Shown here in pieces: positions 30,175-42,884 of a stretch of DNA of 64,000 nt. The stretch lies in the NCBI RefSeq assembly GCF_964204645.1, contig NC_134031.1, positions 8,346,501-8,410,500 on the forward strand, in the 5' to 3' direction. Source of the DNA: Tubulanus polymorphus (taxonomy: Eukaryota > Nemertea > Palaeonemertea > Tubulaniformes > Tubulanidae). The notes below the pieces were generated by a model. That model searched no databases, was not told the DNA's origin, and saw only the letters and a program-made list of their open reading frames with translations. Numbering within the stretch: the first letter of the stretch is position 1; each line of letters begins with the position of its first letter. The translations under genes and the position numbers were made by a program.

Positions 30175-30360
30175 GATACCAGGAACTAGCTCAGAATAGC
30201 CACTAAACACAAACGATATTGAAATAATTTAAAGCTTGATTTATTATCGAAACCAGAGCCAAAGAGAAAGAGAGCGAGGGATAGAGGGACGTGAATGTAT
30301 ATTGCTCCACTAGACAATGGCCAGACGTCAGTAGAACAAAGTCCAAATGACCAGTACCGA
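30175..30360. repeat. dispersed repeat shared with 41640-41960
   Basis: GATACCAGGAACTAGCTCAG, CACTAAACACAAACGAT, AAAGCTTGATTTATT and a GAGA-rich tract match 41640-41800 in the same order. This could be a solo LTR in minus orientation (AATAAA on the minus strand at TTTATT), but no paired LTR or primer-binding site was seen. Confidence 0.5.
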
Positions 30361-32105
30361 GTTAAGTGAACGGTTAGGATAAAAGAGATAAAGACAATAT
30401 TGATCTTAATATTATTACAATACGGATATATAGTACATAATATGTTTGTAATGAAAACTGAATGATGACGTGGATATTAAATTAATACTATCCTCTGTAT
30501 CAGATTTAAGGATATTATGTTCTCTATCGCATTCTTTATAATTTTGTATTAATGACTGCGACATCAGTTTCAATTGTCAAAAGTAGAAAAATTAATTGCA
30601 CGAGTTGTTCTCTAATTTAGCTGATGAGAATTGATTAATTGAATTAGATAGATAACGGGCGTGGCAGTCGAATGTCTGGTCGATAGTGAGACGATTGCGA
30701 TCAGTATCATGGCAATTCATGATGGTTGCATTTAGATAATAAATGTCTTAAGTCACTTCTGATTCCCTTTCCGGTAATCAAATACAAGTAAATATTTAAA
30801 GTATGATTAATCATTAAAAATACCAAAGGCAAAAAATATCTTATCTAGTTTAGTATTATTCCTGGCAAGAGGGCTAAGTATAGTATGTTGTGACCGCGAA
30901 GACGATGCACAGCACACCACAACCGTTACCTGTTTTGAGTTATGCGATGCTTGGGCCTTTTTTCCTTTTCTAAGTAACGTGGCAGACGTAATTGCGGACG
31001 GGTGGTTATCAAACATAACGGTCCTTCTGCAATAAACTCATCCTCGCTTGCCAAGGTTTTGATTGTCGCCAGCTGGAGCTCACGCCAACACGAACCCTGA
31101 CCGCAAACCCTTCATCGGTCTATAAAATCGCCCACGATTTCTTGGGTGGACTGGTTCCCGCACAACCGGATGAATTTTGTTGGTTCCAAATGATTCGGAT
31201 TCTACTGCAAGTGGGCATGGCGTCCCTGGAACCCTAGTTTACATTTGATGTATATACAACGCATTTCTCTGTCCTATCATTGGAACTTTGGTATAACGAA
31301 CGATTTATCGGATAACAAGTTCCACCAGGTCAGAATACGTCATAATACGAATGAGCTCCATCAGACCGCTAACCGCCCATAAAAATCAATATGGAGCACT
31401 GACGATTTCTATGTAGTTTTCCTTAAAAACATGGCTGAATCAAGAAACATTCTATTCCAACAGTGAATATATGCAACCTAGCATTAGGCACTTTTAAACT
31501 ACTAGGAGTACGAAGAAGGATTGATTTGCAAGCAGTTAGTTTTAGCGAAGAGCGAAGCAGGGGGTTTGATTTTGAAATCGGAAATCGAAGTACAGATATA
31601 GTTGCGTGATCGGCGATTGATTAAATCGAAGTACATAATAGGAAATTTAGCGGTTCATTCAAACAATCATCCATACAGCCTTAGCCGCAGGCCCGTACCG
31701 AGATTTTTTGAGGGGCAGTTCTATTTCAAGAAAAATGGCACATTTTACCATAAAAAGGGGCACTATGTTATTGAAAAATGGCAGATCTAAAACATGAAGT
31801 GCCCGGGTACCTGAATGAAATAATTTGAGAATGGATTGCGTTTCATTTTCACAACAAAAAACATGAAAATTGTTTCCAAATTTCGAAAAATCTTGACTAT
31901 ATTTTCTACACTGACTTTTTGAAGGGCACTTTGTAAATTTTAGTGAGTTTCGCTACCCCGTACCCCCCTCCCCCACTCGGCACGGGATCAGCCGGCAAGC
32001 AACTGATTCGGGTTAATTATGTTCGCTGCCTAATTCAATACATCGAGATCTTGGAAATAACTATATTACAAGGTTAAATATCATTTTGTAGTCCGGTAGT
32101 AGTTT
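30361..32105. other. intergenic, repeat scraps only
   Basis: No gene recognised. Contains a scrap of the R1 3' terminus (GTGGGCATGGCGTCCCTGGA at about 31212), a MITE-like piece near 31290 (GGTATAACGAACGATTTATC), and a 45-bp segment (31557-31603, GGGGGTTTGATTTTGAAATC...) repeated directly at 35761-35807. Confidence 0.45.
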
Positions 32106-32312
32106 TTACTCAGGTAGATGTTGATCTAGAAGTCCTATTAGTTGATTGTTCCGCGTGTTGATTGGAATAAAAGGAAGTTCGAAACGCAAATTATCTAAAC
32201 ATAGTTTAGATAATTGCTCGTAGATTACATCGACAGTGCAATCCAATGGGAATGGGTTTCTCCACAAAGGGATGCAGAGTTGGTACTTCACATCTAGCAG
32301 GCCCGTAGGCAC
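32106..32312 (-). CDS. possible terminal exon or small ORF, unknown
   Basis: The minus frame after a CTAG acceptor-like site reads DVKYQLCIPLWRNPFPLDCT, then a balanced, protein-like sequence ending LIGLLDQHLPE at TAA. The composition looks coding, but I recognise no family, and no matching upstream exon was found before the LINE fragment that begins immediately to its right. It could be a stray exon of a gene broken by the LINE. Confidence 0.25.
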   Translation of the reverse strand: MPTGLLDVKYQLCIPLWRNPFPLDCTVDVIYEQLSKLCLDNLRFELPFIPINTRNNQLIGLLDQHLPE

Positions 32313-32339
32313 AGGGGGTTACTGGTAACCCCCATTTGG

Positions 32340-33430
32340 CTGATAGTGCCACATAATGATAATATTCATTTCGCCATGTACATATGCAGTATAAATGATA
32401 TATAGATTATAAACAATTTACATACATACGCGGCTGCCAAAAGCCAATGGAGGCTGTGTTCCGTAGGGATCCAAGCACCCGGAAAAAAAAGATCAAAATC
32501 AAATTAAATTAGGTAGAATGAGGGTGAAATGGAAACGCGAAATGGGAGTAATCTGTCCGCAGTAGACATTTTAGATACACCAGTTTGATTCATTAACTAA
32601 ATAATTGTGCTTTAAATGTCTTAAGACCAGAATTGGATTTGGGTTCAATAGTCATTAAAAGTGATTTTCTTAAATCTCTTTATTAGAGTGTGGACTGTTG
32701 GAGCATTTTTGATTGAGAAATTTTGAGTTTACCAGATAATTGGTATTTTTCCAAGAAAAGATCTATTATATAAACTTGATGAATGGGCAGCAACTCTCGG
32801 ATAGTCTCTTTGTCTAGTATTATAGTTGTGGTTGAATGAGTTTTTTTGAAGGATAGCAAGAATGGGTCGAGGAAGGCTAGTTTTAGTATATCTATAGCCA
32901 GTTTTAACCAATTCAAGTTTGACCAAGTCGGCCAGCTTCAAGATTTTCATAGATTTGAATAGTGGATTAGATGGTGCTCGGGAAGTAGAATGGCGCTCGC
33001 TTCTGTAATTTGAATAAGTGGTCTAAATTTGTCTTTGTTATGAGTGGAGCCCACAAATTCAGACAATACATTAAGTGACTATGGACGAAACTGAAATAGA
33101 AAATCTTCTTTATCCATTGAGGAACAAATTTAATTCATCTAATTAAATGCAGGTTTTTGTTGATTTTTGAAATAATACTTCGGACATACTCTTCAAAAGT
33201 TAAGTTCTCGTAAAATATTAAGTCCTAGTAAAGTAAAGCTACTCACCCTTTTTATTGTGTTATTTCCAAATTTTAGTTCTATATCGTCGAAATTAACTTT
33301 AAACGACCGTGGTTTGAATAGCATATATGTTGTTTTGCTGATATTCAGGTTCAATATATTTGCAGCTTTAAACCAGTCAATAATAGAAATTAAGAAAATA
33401 TAGAATGCCCTTTTTCTGAGATTCACTTGT
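32340..33430 (-). mobile_element. 5'-truncated non-LTR retrotransposon (LINE), minus strand, decayed
   Basis: Frames read, in order on the minus strand: a reverse-transcriptase C-terminal piece (IIDWFKAANILNLNISKTTY, MLFKPRSF), then LKLADLVKLELVKTGYRYTK and YNTRQRD.. segments of the post-RT domain, each in a different frame. A 3' UTR ends near TTATCATTATG at about 32350. Multiple frameshifts show it is dead. Confidence 0.75.
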
Positions 33431-35630
33431 TTGATTTAAACCCCTTCACTTCTTTACCTTGGGCACACATTCTATGAAAGGGCACTTTCATTGAGGCAAA
33501 AGGGTGATTTGCATGCATAAGACGGAACAAGAAAGCGTCCTTTCATATCAAATAACCCCCACTCTCTAAAACCTGCCTAAGGGCCTGTCTGGTGATGTCT
33601 TTGCCAAAAAGCAGAACGTTCGGAAAGTTACCCATACAGTGGCAAATTATTGCCGGTCATTTTGTCTTAGAATCACTCTTGATACTCAGATCTACGGCAC
33701 TTGTATTCATACCATAGTATACGTGCGTGTACAACTAGGCCTCGGATGTTTTAGGTCCCCGAACCCTCCTATCAAAAATTTCTTGATCCGTCCATGATAA
33801 CACCATTCTATATATTGTTTTTTTATCTCATGGTCTTCATCCTGATACCACTGTTATACGAGAGCGCTTCTGACGTGCTACAAAGTGATCTGCACAGGAA
33901 TGAATCAGCGCGCATTGGATTTCATCTCCAATGGCTAGAAGGCCTGAAAATATTTTCTGTTCTCTTTTTTTCTCCTTTCACCCTCCTATTTTTTGTTGAA
34001 AAAACCCGTTCTCCAAGTTGTCAAAAAGGCATTAAGTATTGTAGGAAAAAGACTGGTAATTGTTTCCTTTTCGTTGTAATATCGTATATTGAGCCGGTAA
34101 ATAGATAATTGGCCGGTCATATCATTCTGATTTTCAATAAAAGGAAATGCAATTTGTTTGATTATTTTGTAATGACAATATAAAATTTGTATTCTTATCG
34201 ACAGTTGACATACAAAGTGCCTTTTGTGCGGTTAGGGTTAGAAATATAGTTTATGTTCAAATTTAACAGACACGATCAATTATATTATTCATTCAGTGAG
34301 GTAATTCAATCCATAGCCATTTAAATAGTGAAAATACCTTCGCACATAGATACTGCAAACATCTCTGCCCCGCGCAACACCGGCAACCGCAAAGCGCCAC
34401 ACTCGGTGCCAGTGAGTGAAGGTGAAAGGAAGCGCTCTGATCTTATAATAAATACGCTAAGGTAAACGTGTAGTTAAGTTTTTATATGAGTTTATAGAAA
34501 AGTGACGTCTGTGGTTTTCAATTAACTTTTTCTCGTTTCTGTAGAAACTCTTGCAAATCTCTCAAAGTTGGATTAGTTTAGGCTGTACGTAATTTAAACT
34601 CATTTACCTGGTAAAGCCCCATGCACTGTAACGAAAGCTCGTGATTCTAAATGAAACCTATACATGTACAGTGTTTCCTGTTTTTACTCTTATTATAATA
34701 ATAATGTTTTATTTACGAATTAAATTACAATATCATGTAGTAGGGTGAAGTTAAAATAAACTTATTACCTGAGAGGCCCAGTCGCCCACACACTCACATT
34801 CACGCCCCATTCATACATACAAGTTACATGACAAAAACATTCAACATAGAAAATATGATAATTCCAGGATATTCAGTACATTAGATTGATCAATTATTCA
34901 TTTAGGTTTTGTTCTGTACCATTTGACAATGATAAAGCAGTTAATACCTCTGGAATATTTAATCCTATATATAGTACGCAGATATTCATTTCAGAAAATG
35001 TCTGCTATTTGGATATCTTTGTACATGTATCATTGGGATCCAAGCTTATCACTAGACGTAGCGGGGCATGAATTAACATGGAATCATCACAAAATAATTT
35101 TCGTGGAGAAAAATACAATATTACTCAATTACTCTCATTCCAATGCAGCCCTCTTCAAGATAATCCTCACACCTGACGATTGTTTTACATTGAGTTTAAA
35201 ACGTTCAATCATTCCTTAATCAACACAGTCTTGAATAGTTCAACACAGTCTTGAATAGTTTAAGAGTTCAAAACTGACTGATTGTGTGAAACATTTTTCG
35301 AACACACCTGTCTTTACAGGCAGTTTAAAATTTTCAATTGACATATTACTGACAGTGCAGTTAAATACTAGCAAAAGAAAATATATCTACTTTATGGACG
35401 ATATACAGTGAGCGTGTATCGTCAGTATATATTGATCGTTATACTCGAATGAGTTTCTTACTGAGGTTTCGGTTCGAGTGTAACGCGCAAAACGGTGAAT
35501 AACTATAAAGACGTGAAAGAAAAAGTTGTGCGCCATGATAGGGTTAATCATTTGGAATAATTCTTATCCCAAGACATGATACAAACTTCGGCAAAACGAC
35601 AGGTATGTCGCATGGAAATGGTTTGAAAAT

Positions 35631-35633
<3 letters not shown>
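33431..35633. other. intergenic, no supported gene
   Basis: An open frame at 33794-34108 starts with a hydrophobic segment (ITPFYILFFYLMVFILIPLL) but has no recognisable family and no clear gene structure. A reverse-oriented retroposon 3' end with TAATAATAAT tail lies at about 34685-34830 (TTTATTTACGAATTAAATTA). Short direct repeat TCAACACAGTCTTGAATAGT occurs twice at 35220-35260. Confidence 0.4.

Positions 35634-35682
<49 letters not shown>
35634..35682. repeat. (AT)n microsatellite
   Basis: About 48 bp of alternating TA. Confidence 0.95.
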
Positions 35683-35685
<3 letters not shown>

Positions 35686-35840
35686 TTCAAAAATCTTTTT
35701 TAGTTTACGTTCACTTATATCGCGTGTCCCTTACAACACCGAACCCGCCGGAATCGAAAAACAGGGGGTTTGATTTTGAAATCGGAAATCGATGTACAGA
35801 TATGTAGGATAGGCAGTCGAATAATAATCGGTGAACGGGA

Positions 35841-36395
35841 AATATGGCCAAGGAAAAAATGGCCACGGAAAAAAGGCCAAGGAAGATTAAAGGCCAAGGA
35901 AAATTAAATAGAAAACTAACTATCATTTCATTGACTAACAAGAAATCAAATGCATTGATATTTTGACATGTCACCACACAATTTCAATGCATTTACCTTT
36001 GACGCTGTGCCCTAATAGCTTACTTATGTGTTTTGAAATATTAATTTAGTTAATTTATTAAGTGTAAGTTTATCACTATTGAGTTTATCCATTGCCCACT
36101 TGCACGATAGTTCTTTCATGATAGTTCTTGATATATTCATATGTAATGAAATTAAATGTGAGTTCATCAAATTTCTGAACTCATTATACCGATTTAATTG
36201 TTTTTAGCCCCATTAAAAATAAATGATGTCATTAAATTGAAAGCCTAATGTTTTATTAACATCGTCAGTAGTTCTTATAATTTTTTTTCCGTGGCCATTT
36301 TTTCCTAGGCAAATACCTTGGCCATTTTTTCCATGGCCATTTTGTCCTGGCCATATTTTCCTTGACCATTTTTTCCTACATTCCGAATAAACAAA
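35841..36395. repeat. foldback element built of TGGCCAAGGAAAA units
   Basis: Left arm: AAATATGGCCAAGGAAAAAA, TGGCCACGGAAAAAAGGCCA and two further GGCCAAGGAA units. Right arm: the reverse complement array (CCGTGGCCATTTTTTCC, CCTTGGCCATTTTTTCC, GGCCATATTTTCCTTG). An unrelated spacer of about 380 bp lies between. Confidence 0.8.
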
Positions 36396-37539
36396 TATGT
36401 TATGTTTGGGTTCTCCGGTTCGTGTAAACAATCCAGCCCGAACTGGCAAGCGGCTGGTCGGCTTTTTTATTTTCGTTGGCTGCCTAAATTTGATAAATCA
36501 AGTTTTGAAAATAAAATTTTGGGCATAAACTGACGTCTGGCAGACAGCGTCAAAACAGGAAATGATGCATATATGCATTTTTCACATCGGGTGGTTATAT
36601 ATTTTTTATATAAATGTGCGTGAATTAGCCTGATTATTCGTCGCTTCGTGCGTATGAATTCTAGTTTTGGCTTGTCGCTTTGATGTGATCGATTGGCTTC
36701 CGATTGACCGTAAATTTTCACCATTTATCCAACGAGAGAAACCGCCGTGATCCAAGAAAAAGTCAAATCCGACATAAAAACCCATTAACGCTAATATATA
36801 GATCCCAACACACCGTTTTTAGAACCACTTATATTCACACTTCACATACCACGCTTAATAGAATTGTATTATTTTCTAGTCGTAAACATCCGACATCATA
36901 CGCAGTTCTAGCAGGTTTTTCGCTACCTCGTACTGGTGCCACCTCCACAATGTGTTGCGTCGGAATCCTAATTCAATTGCTGTGCCAGATAATATTTTTG
37001 TGAACCAAAAAATGTTGGGGGTGGCCAAAAATTACCACCATATACGTAGGTAGAAATTGGTTTCAAATTTTCCTTTCACATGTAGCTCATAAATACGTAC
37101 CTTCATCTATCATGAAAGAAAAGATATCACACTGCTTAGGATAAAACGCATCTTCGCTGTAAAATTCTGCAGTCCATGTTGTTTTCCTTGAAATTGTTTT
37201 CTACATCTGAATGAAAATGTGCATGTCACGGATTTCAACAAAAATTCATAAAGACTATACAGTAGTCTTTGTGAATTTTTGATTTCATACATCTCTGCAG
37301 TACAGCGAAGTTGTCATGGCCCCCAATGTTGTAACTTTTACAGTTTTTTGCGGCTGAAATAATTTCTATGCGGTACCGATCATGACAATCTTCGTGGTGC
37401 CCCCTTCATACACCGCCATTCCCATGCTTTTAACGTAGTTAGGCCTATGATACCAAAATGATGATATTCAGAAGCTCAATGACGTTACTTATATATAAAC
37501 GTATAAATAAGTAAATGTTGTACATACTAGAAACCATTT

Positions 37540-38570
37540 AGGGAGCATCTCAAAATTTCAATCGTTGTGTCAATTAGGATGACTGTCTAATTCTTTCTTA
37601 CCCCCACCCCACCCTTTGATCAGGCACATGCAAAAGTTGAAACTATTGATTTTCTAATGAGAGACCACACACTAAGAAGGTATCACGATTTTGATCACTT
37701 TTAATTGAAAATAAGGCCACACAAAGAAATACCCTAGTTTCTCATCAGATTTTTTTTTCTGAAAAGTGACGAGGGCAAGCGAATTTTATTTTTATTGTTT
37801 TTTTAAATAAAAACGTTGAAATAAAAAGCTCAACCTGAGACTTATAGAACAAACGCGGGAGGGAAGATTTTTTACCAATGCCCAACAAATACCAGTAATG
37901 CAAGTAAAACATATGCAAAAAACTTTATTTAGAATTAAGTAGCTCCCCAAAACCTTTAAATCAAACCATATCGACTCATTTGATCGAAACTGAGACAATC
38001 ATTTCGCTATTTTCACGCTTCCTCGAAATGAAGTAAAAGGAAACGAACATAGCGCTGTTTTTGTCACCGTAAATGTGGATAACCATTCAGTCGAGGATGA
38101 GCATATATAAACGCCCGCAGAAAAACCACTGTCGTACACTGCTCAGCTATGCGGGCGAACGGGTTTTGATTTTAATTTAAAAAAAGACGATTGATGCTTT
38201 GTCGATGCGGACGAGCGCATTTGTCTTTTAATTTTTATTAGGGACTTTTTTCATGATGCGGGCGGCATTTGACTTTCTTGAGAAACAAGGGTATTTCTTT
38301 GTGTGGCCTAAAATTGGAAAATTTCATGTGCAAGACCTATCAAATTCTTAATACACTTTTTAAACAAATAAACAGGCCCTCGCAAACTTCTCGTAAAGAG
38401 TGCATGGTTTCTCGAACAAACATACTTTTTGATTAATGTTCAAATCCTATAGTAATGCATTTTGATCGATAGTTCGGCAGTTGTGATCAATCTGCAGGAG
38501 TCTTCAACCCCAACCCCATACCGAAAGTTATTCTTATTGGAAAAGCTATCGAAATTTTGAGATGCTCCCT
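37540..38570. mobile_element. non-autonomous element with long inverted arms
   Basis: AGGGAGCATCTCAAAATTT (37540) is mirrored by AAATTTTGAGATGCTCCCT at 38552-38570. Further in, GGCCACACAAAGAAATACCC (37713) is mirrored at 38290-38310. The arms are thus at least 200 bp with divergent stretches between. The interior has no long coding frame but does contain a strong TATA-like site at about 38102 (CATATATAAACGCCCGC) and repeated GCGGGCGA / GCGGACGA motifs. Confidence 0.75.
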
Positions 38571-38834
38571 TACGCAATGCGCTTCAATGATTACTCGTGG
38601 GGGACATCAAACGACTTCCACTGCTCGATACAAACATTAGTAAAGCATAAATACACTTTTACTGATTAATCGGTAAATAATGTAAATGCTAAACAGTCAA
38701 CGCGACGACACAGCCTGTGATCATACACTACAACAGACACATGCAATAATCTGATTCCTTTAATTTCATATACGTCCGTGAATAACAGAAATGGTAGTAA
38801 CCCTCCAACTGTACCACGCAGAGTAAAAATCAAA

Positions 38835-40690
38835 ATGCCGCGGAAAAAACCACTAAAGAGGAAGGAAAAACTGCCCGTATCCCTGGAACAAGAACATAAG
38901 ATTATACAGAATGTATTAAAAGATTCCAATGAGGCACTAAGACAATACGAAGATGGGTGCCGAAACTTGAGTATATCGGAAGAAGGGTGCGAGTCAGAAG
39001 CATTCAAAGCGTGGTGTCAAGAGCTTTTACTTTATTGGGAAATCGAGGAAGCCGAGCTTATAGATGTGGAAACTTTCCAAAATCTTTGCAGACAGAATAA
39101 GATTGATCGAATTCATGAAAGCAAAGACGAATTCGAAAAGATAAATGATCTGTGCGAGAGATATGCGAAATTCGTCCAGGAAATACCGGCCGTCAAACGA
39201 CATGTAACAAACGCGATTCGAAATCATCTATTTAAGTATTGCGTTAGTTTCTCGAAGGAACTAGAACAAGAATGCGAATTGAGTCCCGTGAAAGAATACG
39301 ACCAATCCATAGCCGAATGGAGGATACTACTGGGCGAATACTTGAATCAGATAAAAAGGCATATAGATGACATGTCCAATCAAAGTAAACCGTTTATCAA
39401 TTTCCTTTTGAATTCGAAGGCAATTTACCATCTAATAGATTCGGTAGTCGGCGATTTAAAAAAATGTTGCCATGTTATCCGCGACTGGCTTAAACATGAT
39501 CACGATTACGTTAGAGAACTCCACGATAGTATGCTATACGAGCAACGCGCTCGAGATAAAGAGAAGACTAAAATACCACAGTTAAATAAAAAACTAGAAC
39601 AAGCGAATAAATAGTTGCATAAAATATCGACAGCTCTCGAAAAAGCGATTAAGGATCTCAAACCGAAGAAACGACAAAAGATGAAGGTCAAGCACAGTTT
39701 GGAAACGATCGAAAAAAGCAAAGAGAGAAATCGGGAAGAAATTTTAACAATGGAAGATGAATTTGAAAAACTTAAAGTTAAAAAGGAAGCGCTTGAAAAA
39801 CGACCTCATTTCAGTGATCCGGAATTGAAGAGCTACTTTCGTATCCTCGGACCGATTCCAGAATATCAAAAACAGATGGAAGTTGTTAAAGACTGGTTGC
39901 TAAAACTAGACGGTAACGATAAAGCCTACACGAGGCAGACAACTAGATTGACCAAAGAGCGAAAACAACTCTCCGAAACCATATACGAAGACGAAATACA
40001 CATAACTGAGCTCGAATCCGAAAAACGAGACGCACAAAAAGTGGCCGCAGAATTGATGGACGATATCAGATACCGCGAAATGGAAATCGAAACCCATGGA
40101 CGAAAACTGAATCAACTAACGAAACTATACGACCTGAAGCTTTCACCTGACTCGTTGAGAAAAATATACTACAGCAAAAGATGGAGTCAAACAAAAGGTA
40201 TGGATTATCTAGTCTATATACTATAAGACAATCAACTGCATAAACACGAGAAAAAAACTTGTTCTCTTATTTCGAATGTTTCGGGATGTAGATTTTTAGC
40301 ATTTTGCATCAAACTAGTATGTTTAAAGATTTAAAGATTGATTGAAAATATACCTTGATATCTTTATTTTAAGAAAATGACGAAACAATGACGAAAGCAT
40401 GTGACTTCGTTTCGGAACAGATCGGCGAAGACTGGAAACAACTGTACGTGAAATTACCATTCCTCCCTAAACGAGCGATGCCAAAACGTCGCAATGACGT
40501 GGAAGTATTAGATGTTATCTACGCCAGTCCTCGCAACGATGCCAACTGGAAAACGGAGGCAAAGAAAAGCCTTGACCGCTGGCGACTTCTCCATCGTAGA
40601 GGAAAGGTAGATGATCTGGTTACGTCATTAAAGAAAACGGGAAAAAATTGCTTAGCCGATCAACTCAAAGAGTCATTTGTTTCTGCATGA
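38835..40690 (+). CDS. coiled-coil protein with C-terminal death domain; one in-frame TAG
   Basis: Exons 38835-40197 and 40374-40690 join in phase (donor G|GTATGG, acceptor TTTAAG|AA) to 559 codons. The ATG at 38835 (MPRKKPLKRKEKLPVS) is the first in frame; an earlier exon is possible. The N-terminal half is a charged helical domain. About residues 255-440 are Lys/Glu-rich coiled coil. Exon 2 encodes a death-domain-like six-helix region (SEQIGEDWKQLYVKLPFLPK, TEAKKSLDRWRLLHRRGKVD, LADQLKESFVSA). Death domains assemble signalling complexes in apoptosis and innate immunity. Codon 260, TAG at 39612-39614, interrupts the frame inside the coiled coil, and coding quality is unchanged after it. It may be a null allele, a pseudogene, a sequencing error or recoding. 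The family of the N-terminal part was not recognised. Confidence 0.75.
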
Positions 40691-42499
40691 GATTTAGTTT
40701 AATTCTTGAATAACCCCGGTATATAACATATTTCAATATTAGAGCTAAAAATTAACAAGCAGCCTGTCGGTTGATAAAGCTCCGCATATTTTCTATTTCA
40801 CCATTCTAATTATGCGTCTAAGAGGTACTCTTAAGGGACCAAATCTGCTAGCCCATAAAACATCCATACAATGTCTGGTGATTCGATAAAAACTGTAGGA
40901 CTTAAAGCAATTCATAGAAATAATTGCCCCCGCCTCTTAGGGCACTCCATGGGGTCAAATAAAAAACGGCTCTATATATTGCTTTAGGCATTGGTTCCAG
41001 ATCATCAACTTTTCTCTTGATCTGATGAAAACTGTGGGAGTAGTGGCAGGAGCGGACCGGCGAATTTTGCTAGGGGTAGATGTATTCAAAAGGCCGCGAA
41101 GTTTTAGAAATTGGCTTACTGAGACGCATTCTCAGGTTATAGATGGGGGTAATGTGGTGGGTCGCTAGGCTTATACAACGTATATTTTTACTCTCTTGTC
41201 TTGGAACAGTAGATCCCGTAGATCAGTAGCTTTTAGGGGTTCACCAATAACCACTGGATCCGCCCCGAATATAGGGGATACGTAAACGGACGGACGCCGG
41301 ACGACGGCGGAGAGCTAACCTCCTAATCCATCAGCTCCGCAGAGTACAAAGCAAGTTTCGTCTCTTCCGAAATTCGGTTCATACTGAAGAACTGATTCAA
41401 ACAGTATTTAATGTTTTTTCTCGGTTATAAGAGGATCCACGAGGACTACAGCCAAAATTAAATTTGTCAAATTTTGGTTCTTGCCCAAATCCAAAACGGC
41501 TGGTGCCGCTCCTGGGAAGAATATCATAACATCGTTATTATCAATTTGAAGTCTTTGTCAGAAAATCAGGTAATAAATTATTGTTATACATTTGTATTTC
41601 TACACACTGTTTACTTTCCATTCACGATTTTTCTGTGATATTGATACTGGGTACCAGCTCAGAAGGTCACCAAACACAAACGATGTAATAATAATGTAAA
41701 GTTTGATTTATTGTAAATACTGAGAGAGATATAGAGCTCAGAGAGAGAACAGGATCCAAAGAGAACGAGAGACGTGTGTTTCTGGGTTTTATACCCATCA
41801 ATACCACGTCATCTGACAAGTTAAAACAACAGCCAGAGGGCTAGACATATTATCTGTGTTATCATTACTGACCATACGACCAGTTCATAGGACTTTGATT
41901 GATCAGGTCATGTGTCCTGAGCACTCGTCTTCAGTATATCAGTTGCCCCTCCTTCAGGTGACTCGACCTCGAGGCATTAGAAATAAAACTTAGTGAACGT
42001 ATCATCATCTTAAAATAGGTTAACAACATTAAATAGTCAGGAACTAGCCAATCGCGACTAAAATTTAGACAGTAGCAAGCACAGCGAACAAATCTGAATG
42101 TAAATGTTGAAAATCACTTGAGCCTGCGAGGAATGGAACCTGACCGTTGTAAGATTTGAAATCCCAACGGTTGCCAGATCCAGGAACGCAGCCAAACAAA
42201 AATAACAGACTGCCACGTGTCGCTTGCAAAACTAAACTAAACTATAGTTCCAACCGTGGCTTTTGACCCTGTCTTATCTCAACCAAGGGTAGTATAGATA
42301 CCCATATGTAAAACTAATTGATACATTCGTTAAGTAAACATCGCTCCATTTCATTATCGGAAATGTAAATACATAAATTCATATGTCGTTCACCACTGAG
42401 ACATTGATTATGTGATAATATTGAGGATAATAAGTGAAATAGATAATAATCTACATACATATAAACTGGTCACTTGCTCTTTCTCAAACAATTACATGA
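40691..42499. other. intergenic, repeats only
   Basis: Contains the second copy (41640-41960) of the possible solo-LTR repeat found at 30175-30360. It ends in a GAGA-rich tract and is followed by low-information sequence. No coding sequence recognised. Confidence 0.45.
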
Positions 42500-42779
42500 T
42501 AGGCAAAATAAACAAAAAAATTATTCCCGAAATAAGTTCACTAGTTAGAAGTATTATATTTTTTTCATACAATAAATTTATAACCTGCGCAGGGGAATGA
42601 CGCAACGGGCCATCCTCTTTTTCTGTGGAGGGGAGAGGCGCAAACCCCTCGATAGTTATATTAAAATCGCGCAGACCAATTTTCTGTGTCTGGAGTCAGT
42701 CTTCTCCAGTGGGAAAGTAAAGAGGTTACTGCGCAAAGATCAAAATTGTATTATCCCAGCAGAGACGTAACACTTAAAA

Positions 42780-42884
42780 ATGGAAAACGGAAGCGGAAGT
42801 TTAGCCTTATGTTTAACTGTGGTAATTTACTGGGTATTGAGTGTCGTCACCGCCATCTGTGCCATCTGCATTGAAAAAGCTTAA
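42780..42884 (+). CDS. 34-residue single-span membrane peptide ORF in the left arm
   Basis: ATG at 42780: MENGSGSLALCLTVVIYWVL, continuing as a Cys/Ala/Ile-rich hydrophobic helix to a TAA at 42882. One clear membrane span. It lies in the part of the left arm missing from the right arm. Not recognised; too short to be sure it is coding. Confidence 0.25.
   Translation: MENGSGSLALCLTVVIYWVLSVVTAICAICIEKA

Noticed and set aside
30175-41960. The two related repeats at 30175-30360 and 41640-41960 as the LTRs of one 11.5-kb retrotransposon
   Set aside because: The interval between them contains the death-domain gene and unrelated elements, with no gag/pol frames; they are better seen as separate solo copies.
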